From Lentzea cavernae (GTDB taxonomy: Bacteria; Actinomycetota; Actinomycetes; Mycobacteriales; Pseudonocardiaceae), in NCBI RefSeq assembly GCF_014653695.1, contig NZ_BNAR01000007.1, positions 248,001-312,000 on the forward strand: a stretch of DNA of 64,000 nt. Reading direction: 5' to 3'. The notes below the pieces were generated by a model. It ran no database searches, had not been told where the DNA came from, and saw only the letters and a program-made list of their open reading frames with translations. A program made the translations under genes and the position numbers. Positions 53,588-60,942 of the stretch are shown here, one piece after another (within the stretch, counting starts at the first letter, position 1; every line of letters starts with the position of its first letter).

Positions 53588-53983
53588 ATGGAGATGAAGA
53601 CGATCGACGTGGGTGACAGCGTCCATGAGCGCGTGGCCCTGCTCGCCAGGGTGTGGGACGTCTCGCCGAGTGACGTGATCCGCCGTTTGCTGGACGAGTT
53701 CGTGCGGTCCGGCGGGCAGGCATCGCGCGAGCATGGCGACGACGAGGTTCCCATCCACGCCATGTACGAGGGTCAACGTATCGACGCCGTTTACCACACA
53801 AGGACCAAACGAGTTGATTCCGGCACAGGAGTGCTGGCCGGCAGGTCTTTCAAAAGCCCAAGCGATGCGGCGATGGCCATCGTGCAAGCGCTCAATCCGA
53901 AGGTCCATCCCAACCGCAACGGATGGACGTTCTGGAACATCACCGAGTCCGACAAGACCCTTGCGACGATCAAGCCGGAGTGA
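53588..53983 (+). CDS. Ribbon-helix-helix plus RAMA-domain protein
   Basis: A 131-residue protein. Residues about 1-42 look like a ribbon-helix-helix DNA-binding unit (MKTIDVGDSVHERVALLARV, then a helix). Residues about 78-118 match the RAMA domain (restriction enzyme adenine methylase associated): GTGVLAGRSFKSPSDAAMAI and the closing NRNGWTFWNI. RAMA domains are proposed to read modified DNA and occur in restriction and anti-phage loci. An ATG at 53594 is an alternative start. A regulator sensing DNA modification would fit the neighbouring methylase, but this is inference. It stands alone, followed by decayed genes on the other strand. Confidence 0.72.
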   Translation: MEMKTIDVGDSVHERVALLARVWDVSPSDVIRRLLDEFVRSGGQASREHGDDEVPIHAMYEGQRIDAVYHTRTKRVDSGTGVLAGRSFKSPSDAAMAIVQALNPKVHPNRNGWTFWNITESDKTLATIKPE

Positions 53984-54048
53984 ACTTTTGCTCGGCTGCA
54001 CGCTCCGCAAAGTAGGCCCACGGCCATGCAGTTCTTGCGCCGCCGCTG

Positions 54049-54412
54049 CTACCTCGACGAACGCAGGTAGGTCGTGTCGCCGAAGTCCTCGTCGTCAGGC
54101 TGACCCAGGTCGTTGCGAAGGCGCTCCAGCCGACGCTCTCCCTCACCGGCGAGGCGCTCACGCTCATCCTCCGACGTCTCCTTGTAGCGCTGAGCCGTCT
54201 CCTGTACGCCTGCCGCGAGGCCTGGTTGAACAGTGGGCTCGCTACCGCCTCACGCAGGCCTCGACGCCGACCAGGACGTCGTCGACGAGCTTGCCGGCCG
54301 CCGGGTCGGCCGAGCGGTCGCAGAGGATCTTAAGCGACTCGCGCGGCACGTGAGAGCGGGACGCGTCGCCGCAGGCCACGTCGAGCAGCGGCTCCGACCT
54401 GGGGTTGGTCAC
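54049..54412 (-). pseudogene. Decayed type VII accessory gene
   Basis: Minus-strand relic spread over three frames. A GTG at 54412 opens VTNPRSEPLLDVACGDASRS and runs to DDVLVGVEACVRR then stop. A second frame gives LFNQASRQAYR. A third gives ETAQRYKETSEDERERLAGE, ending PDDEDFGDTTYLRSSR and stop at 54049. Joined, they make one protein of about 115 residues with a charged helix and an acidic aromatic tail, as in ESX-linked small proteins of this family. At least two frameshifts mean it is not expressed whole. Confidence 0.65.
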
Positions 54413-54413
54413 G

Positions 54414-55120
54414 TCAGGCTCCCAGGCATTCGTAGGTGCCCTTGGACAGCGGGTGGTCCTTCATGTCGTGTAAGAGGCTCAGATAGCCGGCGACCGTGCA
54501 AGCGACGCCGGTGCAGATCGTCCACGCCATGCCGTGGGCTTTGTAGACGTCCCCCACCGAGATCGCCTCCATCGCGGTTGCGACCATGACCGCGCCGCCC
54601 GCGATCGCGCCGACTACGGTCCAAGACGCGGCTGCGGTGGCTGCTGCCTCGATGGCCCAGGCGATAACGAGGTCCGACAGCAGTTCCAGGAGGCTGACGA
54701 TCGTCTTCGCCAAGCCCCACACGCCGAAGGCGGCCTATTTGAACTGATGGCCAGTGTTGTTGAGTGCGCTGATCTGTGCGCAGAGCCGTTGACAACTGAT
54801 CGAAGAAGGACCGTGCAGCGGTCGCCGCGTTGCCCTCCAGCCTTGAACGTCGTGTCGACACCGCCCGACACGACGCTGGCGAAGGACTCGTTGAACTTGC
54901 CCAGGTTCTTGAAAGCGCTGCCCGATCTCGCCACAGCCTCCCAGTCGCCCACCATCCCCTCGGCGACCCACTCGGCCCGGTTGACGCGAGCAGAGCGTTG
55001 CTTCGAAAGGGTCGCGACCACCTCGTGCGCCGGGGGCCTGCTGATGCCAGCCAGCAACTCGGCCTCGCGCACGCGGAACATTCGGCGAGTGCCCGTCGGA
55101 CCGGTAGGCCTTCTCTTGCT
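54414..55120 (-). pseudogene. Decayed WXG100/LXG-like type VII effector gene
   Basis: Minus-strand relic. One frame has RAEWVAEGMVGDWEAVARSG and FKNLGKFNESFASVVSGGVD. A second has EGNAATAARSFFDQLSTALR, the W-x-G-xAA-type hairpin helix. A third reads NNTGHQFK, an in-frame TAG (54735-54737), then AAFGVWGLAKTIVSLLELLS and a long hydrophobic helical end finishing TYECLGA. So two frameshifts and one stop break what was a single helical substrate of about 230 residues. The relic directly precedes the decayed accessory gene, mirroring intact ESX operons at 8-16 kb. Confidence 0.7.
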
Positions 55121-55191
55121 GGCAGGATGTGACGCAGGGGGTCGTGCTGTCGGACGCGCGTTCTCCTTTGCCGGCCCGAGGATTGGACGCA

Positions 55192-55983
55192 ATGGGACGC
55201 TCGTCGGTGTTCACCTTCCAGTACGTCGCCATCGACACGGAGGCCGGTGTCACGCCGGAGGAGTTCGAGGCCTTCGTGCGTGCTGAAGGCGTTCACCTGC
55301 CTTTGTACCCGGGGTGGCGGTGGACTCTGCTGCGCGGGTTGCGCGGGGAGCGGACCGGGCAGTACCTGATGTTGTACGAGATCGACAGCGCCGAGCAGCG
55401 CGACCGCTACGTCACAGCCCGGGGTGAGCAGACCGAGCAGGCCAGGCAGTTCTGGGCACAGCATCCCGAGGCGGAGGCCGTGCTGGCGCGATGGCGGCGG
55501 CTGGGCACGTTCGGTGAGCTGCCCACGTTGTTCACCGACTACCGGCTGCTGGCCGACAACCCGCGGAGCACGGTCACGCCCGGCCCCCGCTACCGCGACC
55601 GCCCAGGCGAAGAGCCCGTGGCACGGGTCGTCGGGATCCACAACCTGGCGTTGCGCGCCGGTGTGACCGAGGAGATGTTCGACCGCTTCATCGCCGAGAA
55701 CCACCACCGGATCGACGACTACCCGGACTGGCGGTTCCACGTGCTCAAGGGCGAGCGGGGCAACCGCCTCGACCAGTACGTGATGATGATGGAGATCGCG
55801 AGCCTGGACGCGCTCGACGTCTTCTACCCCGAGCCCGACATCGCCACGGACAAGGGCGCGGAGTTCGCGGCCGCCCACCGCGACACCAAGCAGATGTACG
55901 AGGAGTGGAAGCAGCTGGCCTCGTTCTCGGGCTCGCCGCAGATCTACACGGACTACCTCGCCGTCGCGGAGAACCCGGCGTAG
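55192..55983 (+). CDS. Protein of two tandem dimeric alpha/beta-barrel-like domains
   Basis: A 263-residue soluble protein with an internal repeat: residues about 19-75 (VTPEEFEAFVRAEGVHLPLY, then WRWTLLRGLRGERTGQYLML) and about 157-215 (VTEEMFDRFIAENHHRIDDY, then WRFHVLKGERGNRLDQYVMM) align closely. The pattern suits a duplicated ferredoxin-like (ABM or EthD-like) fold, which would form a barrel within one chain. The ATG at 55192 has GAGGA upstream. Catalytic function is unknown. It stands alone, convergent with the genes on its right. Confidence 0.7.
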   Translation: MGRSSVFTFQYVAIDTEAGVTPEEFEAFVRAEGVHLPLYPGWRWTLLRGLRGERTGQYLMLYEIDSAEQRDRYVTARGEQTEQARQFWAQHPEAEAVLARWRRLGTFGELPTLFTDYRLLADNPRSTVTPGPRYRDRPGEEPVARVVGIHNLALRAGVTEEMFDRFIAENHHRIDDYPDWRFHVLKGERGNRLDQYVMMMEIASLDALDVFYPEPDIATDKGAEFAAAHRDTKQMYEEWKQLASFSGSPQIYTDYLAVAENPA

Positions 55984-56092
55984 ACCCGCCCTACCAGGTC
56001 CCCTGCCGGAGGCATGACCCCGCCCTGTGGATGACCAGGACCGGCCGGTCCTCGGGGGCCGCTGGCTGCTTCTCACGATGGGTCCAACCGAC

Positions 56093-56132
56093 ACGTCTGT
56101 TGTTCACGAACCCGTTCGTGAACAACAGACGT
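56093..56132. terminator. Very strong hairpin between convergent genes
   Basis: Perfect 19-bp inverted repeat (ACGTCTGTTGTTCACGAAC with its complement) and a 2-base loop. It ends 2 bp from the stop of the membrane-protein gene on the minus strand and lies about 110 bp past the plus-strand stop at 55983. It probably terminates both. Confidence 0.7.
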
Positions 56133-56134
56133 CG

Positions 56135-56716
56135 TCATGACCGTTGCTCCAGCCAGGTGTCAAGTGCCGCGGACTCGTCGAGCAACGTGAGTCCAGGCGT
56201 GTGTGCGGCTAGGTTCTTGGCCAGGTCGGTCGGATCAGTCAGGCTTATCACCACGAGTTCTGGGATGCCGGAACGCCTGGCCTCCGTGTGCAGCCTGGAC
56301 ACCGTGGCCGAGTCGAGGGCGAACGGGGTCCGCTTGATGGCGATGGCGATCCGGCGTTGCCCGTTCTCCAGCACGAGGTCGAAACTCGCGTGTTCGGTCC
56401 GCACCGCCTGCCACGGACTCCCGCCGCCCGACCGGTTCAGCAGCCGACTGCGAATGCGAGTGACGTCGTCGGGGTGGGCGGAGCTCGCCGAGCCGTTCAA
56501 CGCCTCGGCGAGGCTGTCGGAGACCTGCCGCCTGATCTGGCCGGTGAACGCGCGTTCCGCCCAGACCAGCGGGGCCACCAGCAGGAAGGCCGCGCCTAGT
56601 TCGAGGGCGACCGACTGGGCGTACCCGTCGGCGAACCCGCCGGCCACGACGGCGATCCCGCCCGCGATGGACAGCGCCATCGCGAAGCGGGTGCCGGCGT
56701 GGTGACGGGAGGTCAT
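56135..56716 (-). CDS. Two-TM protein with restriction endonuclease-like soluble domain
   Basis: A 193-residue protein. Membrane helices lie at about 12-29 and 35-53. The soluble part (about 100-190) has TEHASFDLVLENGQRRIAIA followed by IKRT, then helices and strands (PELVVISLTDPTD, LTLLDE). The D-(x)14-I-x-K layout (Asp113, Lys128) resembles the PD-(D/E)xK nuclease fold; the middle acidic residue is not conserved, so activity is uncertain. The ATG at 56716 overlaps the cyclase stop by 4 bp. The pair suggests a cyclic-nucleotide-triggered membrane effector. A longer upstream frame through the cyclase gene is rejected. Confidence 0.65.
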   Translation of the reverse strand: MTSRHHAGTRFAMALSIAGGIAVVAGGFADGYAQSVALELGAAFLLVAPLVWAERAFTGQIRRQVSDSLAEALNGSASSAHPDDVTRIRSRLLNRSGGGSPWQAVRTEHASFDLVLENGQRRIAIAIKRTPFALDSATVSRLHTEARRSGIPELVVISLTDPTDLAKNLAAHTPGLTLLDESAALDTWLEQRS

Positions 56717-57828
56717 GCGGACAGGGCCTGAGGTACGGCCGACGTGATCACGCCGATCGGGCCTCTGGGGTTCTGAGCGATCCGGACCTCCAGGCGCTGC
56801 CCCGTCTCGAAGCGGCTGGGGGCGTCCGGACCGAGGTCGAGGAACAGGTCCTGGACGAATCCGCGTGAGTCGCTCAGGCGGTGGAAGCCGTATGCGACGC
56901 ACACCCGATCGACCGTGACGGTGAGGGTGGAATCGAGCAGGAGCGCGCACACGGCGCGTGCGTGCCTGCCCTCTCCGTGTGCAGCCTCAGGCAGGAAGAA
57001 CACGGTGGCGCCGGTGGTGGGATGTGCGTTCTGGCCCGTGAGGTGCGTGCGGTGCAGGAAGTACGTGGTGCCGTCGGCCGCGGTGATGAAGCCGTTGGCG
57101 CGGTCCTCGGCCCACCTGGTCACCGTTCCCCTCAGCCAGGATCGGCGCTGGGAGTTGCCGGCGGCCTTCTGCACCGGCGGCGCGGGCAGGTCCACGATCT
57201 TGGTGACCTCGCGGGCCCGCACGCTGAACGGCTGGGCCGCCCAGAGGATCTCGCGGTACTTGATCCGCTCGGGGAAGTCGGCGGCCGGCAGTTCTTCCAC
57301 CTGCGACAGGTACTGGCCGCCCTCACGGTTGATCACGTTGCCGTAGTTGGCGAACACCCGCATCATGTTGGACGCGTCGACAGTGCCGTTGTCCACGAAG
57401 ATCGCCCCGGCGTTCGCCGCGTTGGCCAGCCGCGCCGACCGGTCCACAGCAGTGCCGATGTAGTCGGCGTGGACGCCGTTGCTGAACTCGACGACCTTGC
57501 CGGCACCGATGCCGATGGCGCAGTTGCACCGGTAGGTGTTCTCGCGCTGGGCCTCCGCGATCCGTTCCTGCACCTGGATCGCGGCGTTGATGGCCTCCGC
57601 GCCGAGGTCGAGGGAGAACGTGGCGACGACGCCGTCGTTGAGGTACTTGCAGATCGTGCCGCCATGGCCGGCCACGGCGTCACCGACCTGGTCGTAGAAC
57701 CAGCCCATCGTCGGCAGCCAGTGCGCGTCGCCGTGCTCCTTCATCGACACCGCGTCGGTCAGCGTGACGTGCATGACGAGCTTTCCCACGCGCTGCGCCG
57801 TGGTGAACGCCTCTCGCAAGGAATCCAT
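56713..57828 (-). CDS. Class III nucleotidyl cyclase with two C-terminal cold-shock-like domains
   Basis: A 371-residue soluble protein. Residues about 15-165 form the cyclase domain: metal Asp25 (VTLTDAVSMK) and Asp65 (CKYLNDGVVATF), base-contact Lys61 and Asp122, then DYIGTAVDRSARLANAA with transition-state Arg133; the usual Asn before it is Asp129. Residues about 233-293 (RGTVTRWAEDRANGFITAAD, then GTTYFLHRTHL) look like a cold-shock domain. Residues 306-362 look like a second, weaker one. ATG at 57828 after GGGGAG. The product nucleotide cannot be told from sequence. The 4-bp overlap with a two-TM protein recalls Pycsar cyclase/effector pairs. Confidence 0.75.
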   Translation of the reverse strand: MDSLREAFTTAQRVGKLVMHVTLTDAVSMKEHGDAHWLPTMGWFYDQVGDAVAGHGGTICKYLNDGVVATFSLDLGAEAINAAIQVQERIAEAQRENTYRCNCAIGIGAGKVVEFSNGVHADYIGTAVDRSARLANAANAGAIFVDNGTVDASNMMRVFANYGNVINREGGQYLSQVEELPAADFPERIKYREILWAAQPFSVRAREVTKIVDLPAPPVQKAAGNSQRRSWLRGTVTRWAEDRANGFITAADGTTYFLHRTHLTGQNAHPTTGATVFFLPEAAHGEGRHARAVCALLLDSTLTVTVDRVCVAYGFHRLSDSRGFVQDLFLDLGPDAPSRFETGQRLEVRIAQNPRGPIGVITSAVPQALSA

Positions 57829-57923
57829 TGTGTCCACTCCCCTGTTGAGTCCTGAAGTCCCGGGCCTGCGGGCCGGTGACATCAGAGTGACTCGACGGAG
57901 GTGCTGGGCGCTGTCCGTGAAAT

Positions 57924-60155
57924 TCAGGACACGGTCGAGGGAACCACGGCCAGTTCCACGTTCATGGCCTCGTCGGCGTACTCGGTGAGCTCCGCCTCCG
58001 GCACCGCGATCCGCAGAGCTGTCGCCCGTGCCGCGTTGTTCGGCTGACACAACAGGTTGACCGTGACGGCGTCGTCTCTTGAGGACAGGGTGAGGGTCAG
58101 CTCGTCGGGCAGCGGCGTGGTGGACAGCGCGGCGGCCAGGATCGTGCGCACGGCCTGCGGCGGGTCGATCGTGTCGGTGTCCGCCTGCACGACCACCACG
58201 CACCCGTCGGCCCTGGCGTCCATCATCCGGTGTCGGAGATCGGGGTCCAGCACACCGGGGATGTGCAGCTCGTCGCGCGCCATCCACTCGAGCCTGCGGG
58301 CGCGCATGCGGGTCGGCTCGGCGGAGACCAGCGCGTCGTCACTCTCGGCGAGCTGCCGCAGGAACGGCAGGATCTCCGCACCGATGTCGGCGATCCTGGC
58401 GGCGTGCAACGAGGTCCTGGCCTCACGAGCCGCCGCAGCCGTGGCGATCTCGGTGCGCTCGGCCCCTGACCACAGCACGATCGCGCCCAGCCGCGCGACG
58501 GTGTTGGCGATGACCAGGCCCATCGCGAGCGCCAGCACGGGCGCGGTGATCGCCGGCGCCGCGTCGGAGAAGGCCTCGGTGACGAACTGGCCGCGCAGGA
58601 CCAACGTGATCAGCACGACCTCTTCGACGAGCAGAGTGAGCACCGCCAGCGGCCAGCGCCACAACGTGGCCAGCACGACCAACATCGGTCCCGGCGCGCC
58701 GACCGGCCACGAGACGAACGTCGTGAGGCTGTCCGCCGGTATCACCAGCACACCGGCCACCGCACCGCCCGCCGTCCACACGGCTGCGAGCACCCCGGTC
58801 CACAACGGTGGCTGGCTGCGCGCGTGGAGGATCAACCACACGGTCGCCGCTGCCATCACCGCGTACCACGCGGCCAGCCAGTCCATGCCGGGCGCGGTAT
58901 CGAGGTTGTGCACTACCGGCAACGCCATGCTGAACAGGTAAGGAAGGCAGACCGCGGCGAGCGGCTGCCGGAGGTCGTCCACGGCCGATCGCATGCCTCG
59001 CATCCGCGAGAACCCCTGCCGTTCCTGCTCGACGGACGGACGTTGCCACCGCAGTTCCGCGGTGGTGCCCTCACCTGGCCGCGAACTGATCTCAGCGCTG
59101 CCGCCGATTTCGGCAAGACGTCCTGCAACGGACCGACGCAGCCCGAGCGAGGTGGCTTGTACCGCCCGTGCCGAGAACCCGATACCGTCATCGCGAACCC
59201 ACAGCACAAACCCGTTGTCGTCGCCGGAAAGCGTGACCCAGGCGGTCGAGGCCCTGGCGTGTTTGCCGATGTTGCGCAACAGTTCCGCTGCCGCGTCGGC
59301 CACCTCCCCGACGACGTGGGCGGGCGCGAACACCGCGGTGTCCCCCTCGCGGACCATTCGCACGCCTGCAGGCCCAGGCAGCTCGTCCAGGTGTGCGCGC
59401 AGATCCTGAAGCTCCGCCGAAGGTGGTGCGGGTGTGGCTTCTGCCCGTCTGATCGCCGCCGCGGAGGCACTGCGCACCTCGACCGGGGCGACGCCGGAAA
59501 GAGCCGCGGCACGCAAAGCGGACGCCACGTCGTCGTGCAAGGTGCGCTGGAACTGCTTGTGCGCCGCCCGTTTCGCCTCTTCCTCAGCCGCACGGACCTG
59601 CGTCTCGTGGACCGCGCGCCGCGCCGCATCGGCCTTGGCCGCCGTCTGCCTGAGCACCTTGCTCACCGCTCCCGCGGCGAGTGGCGCGGCCAGCAAAGGC
59701 CACGTCCCCAGCAATGCTCCCCCCAGCCCGTCCATCCGCACTGCGGTCAGGACGTAGACCACGACGAGTCCGGCGCAGATCCCGATCGCGGGCTTCGTGC
59801 GCTGGTAGCCGGCAGCCAGGGTCGCGGCCACGACCATCGCGTTGCTCCTGGTCGCCATCGGCAGCACCTGCTCTGCCGGCACCAGGTAGGTGAACGCGCT
59901 GACCACGGACAACACCGCCGCCGCAACGCTGTCCGCCGGGGCGAGCCGGACGTACCACGCCCGTGCGGCCGTCACCGTCAGAAGAACGACGAACGCGGCT
60001 GACATCACGAGCACTGGCACCGGCAGCCGTTCGTGCACCGGCAGAATCGTGCCGAGGTGTGATCCCACGAGCAGCAGGGCCAGCGCGGCGAACGACCGCT
60101 GCATGCCTCGTTCGACGCTGTACCCGTAGGTCTCGACCAGCTCAGGGTTCGTCAT
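57924..60155 (-). CDS. Sensor histidine kinase with duplicated, degenerate second half
   Basis: A 743-residue membrane kinase. Five or six helices (about 20-165) precede a HisKA_3-type segment with the phospho-acceptor at about His207 (FQRTLHDDVASALRAA). The ATPase domain follows (Glu291/Asn295 box ELLRNIGKHARAST, VRDDGIGF, RPGEGTTAEL). Then comes a second membrane block (about 395-590) and a C-terminal region with REARTSLHAARIADIGAEIL that echoes the kinase helix but lacks ATP-binding motifs. The ATG at 60155 overlaps the regulator gene by 14 bp. Partner of the response regulator just upstream. Confidence 0.82.
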   Translation of the reverse strand: MTNPELVETYGYSVERGMQRSFAALALLLVGSHLGTILPVHERLPVPVLVMSAAFVVLLTVTAARAWYVRLAPADSVAAAVLSVVSAFTYLVPAEQVLPMATRSNAMVVAATLAAGYQRTKPAIGICAGLVVVYVLTAVRMDGLGGALLGTWPLLAAPLAAGAVSKVLRQTAAKADAARRAVHETQVRAAEEEAKRAAHKQFQRTLHDDVASALRAAALSGVAPVEVRSASAAAIRRAEATPAPPSAELQDLRAHLDELPGPAGVRMVREGDTAVFAPAHVVGEVADAAAELLRNIGKHARASTAWVTLSGDDNGFVLWVRDDGIGFSARAVQATSLGLRRSVAGRLAEIGGSAEISSRPGEGTTAELRWQRPSVEQERQGFSRMRGMRSAVDDLRQPLAAVCLPYLFSMALPVVHNLDTAPGMDWLAAWYAVMAAATVWLILHARSQPPLWTGVLAAVWTAGGAVAGVLVIPADSLTTFVSWPVGAPGPMLVVLATLWRWPLAVLTLLVEEVVLITLVLRGQFVTEAFSDAAPAITAPVLALAMGLVIANTVARLGAIVLWSGAERTEIATAAAAREARTSLHAARIADIGAEILPFLRQLAESDDALVSAEPTRMRARRLEWMARDELHIPGVLDPDLRHRMMDARADGCVVVVQADTDTIDPPQAVRTILAAALSTTPLPDELTLTLSSRDDAVTVNLLCQPNNAARATALRIAVPEAELTEYADEAMNVELAVVPSTVS

Positions 60156-60801
60156 GGCGATGCCGGTACGGCAGCTCGATGTGCCCGTCTTCGAGTGCGA
60201 GAGCCACGATCTCCCCTGGGCTCGGTGGCACCGGCACGTCCAACGCCTCCCGATAGCGTTCGCGTGCCCGGTCGAGGTAGGTCGGCAGCGTCTTCTCGCT
60301 GATCCCCAGTTCCTTCGCGACCAGTCTGCGCGGCAAGCCCTTCGCAATCAGCGACAGCACGTCCCGCTCCTGCTGCGAGAACTTGATGAACGCCCGGCGG
60401 TCCTCCATGATCGCGTGCGCCAGCCGGCTCGAACACGAGCTCTGCCCCTGCGCCGCAGCCCGGATCGCCTCGACCACCCGGTCCTCCGGATCGCCCTTCA
60501 GCACCAGGCCCACAGCCCCCGCCTTCAACGCCTGGTGCACGTACCCGGGACGTGAGTCCGACGTGTAGACGACCACCTGGGCGCCTGCCTCGCGCAGCCG
60601 CCGCACGTTGTCCCCGACCGGCTCGTCGTCCGGAAGCAGGAGGTCCAGCAGGACGACCGCGGGAACGGGCTCCATCTCGAGCAACGCCGACACCGAGGGG
60701 CACACAGCCGCCAGCCGGATGTCCGGCGCCTGCTCGGCCAGGTAGGCACCCAAGCCGCGCAGCAACATCGGATGATCGTCGATCGCCCCAGTCGTGATCA
60801 C
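60142..60801 (-). CDS. NarL/LuxR-type response regulator
   Basis: A 219-residue regulator. The receiver domain has AIDDHPMLL and the phospho-acceptor Asp in VVLLDLLLPDDE. A LuxR-type helix-turn-helix follows at about 145-195 (FSQQERDVLSLIAKGLPRRL, VAKELGISEKTL). The usual TVKxHL segment reads TLPTYLDRAR. A GTG at 60801 after GAGAGGGG is preferred to a GTG at 60822. First gene of a two-component pair with the kinase that follows. It may drive the cyclase operon downstream, which starts about 95 bp after the kinase. Confidence 0.88.
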   Translation of the reverse strand: MITTGAIDDHPMLLRGLGAYLAEQAPDIRLAAVCPSVSALLEMEPVPAVVLLDLLLPDDEPVGDNVRRLREAGAQVVVYTSDSRPGYVHQALKAGAVGLVLKGDPEDRVVEAIRAAAQGQSSCSSRLAHAIMEDRRAFIKFSQQERDVLSLIAKGLPRRLVAKELGISEKTLPTYLDRARERYREALDVPVPPSPGEIVALALEDGHIELPYRHRHDEP

Positions 60802-60942
60802 GTTCGCCGCCCCTCTCCGCACCTGACTTCCTGAACGTCGGGACCGCGGGCAGGAACGTGAGCGGGTTCAGCGAACTACACCCGTTTGGACCACAACGCA
60901 CCTCGTCCTGCCGCGGCCGCTCTTGGTCGCGGCCCTTCTTCG

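Noticed and set aside
44066..55190. Prophage or integrative element with integrase
   Set aside because: No integrase, excisionase, portal, terminase or relaxase gene is present, and no repeat of the tRNA 3' end was found.
54409..56094. 561-codon minus-strand frame and a 250-codon plus-strand frame at 54534
   Set aside because: The first crosses the antisense of the tandem-domain gene and only by chance includes part of the decayed effector; the second has no homology-like pattern.
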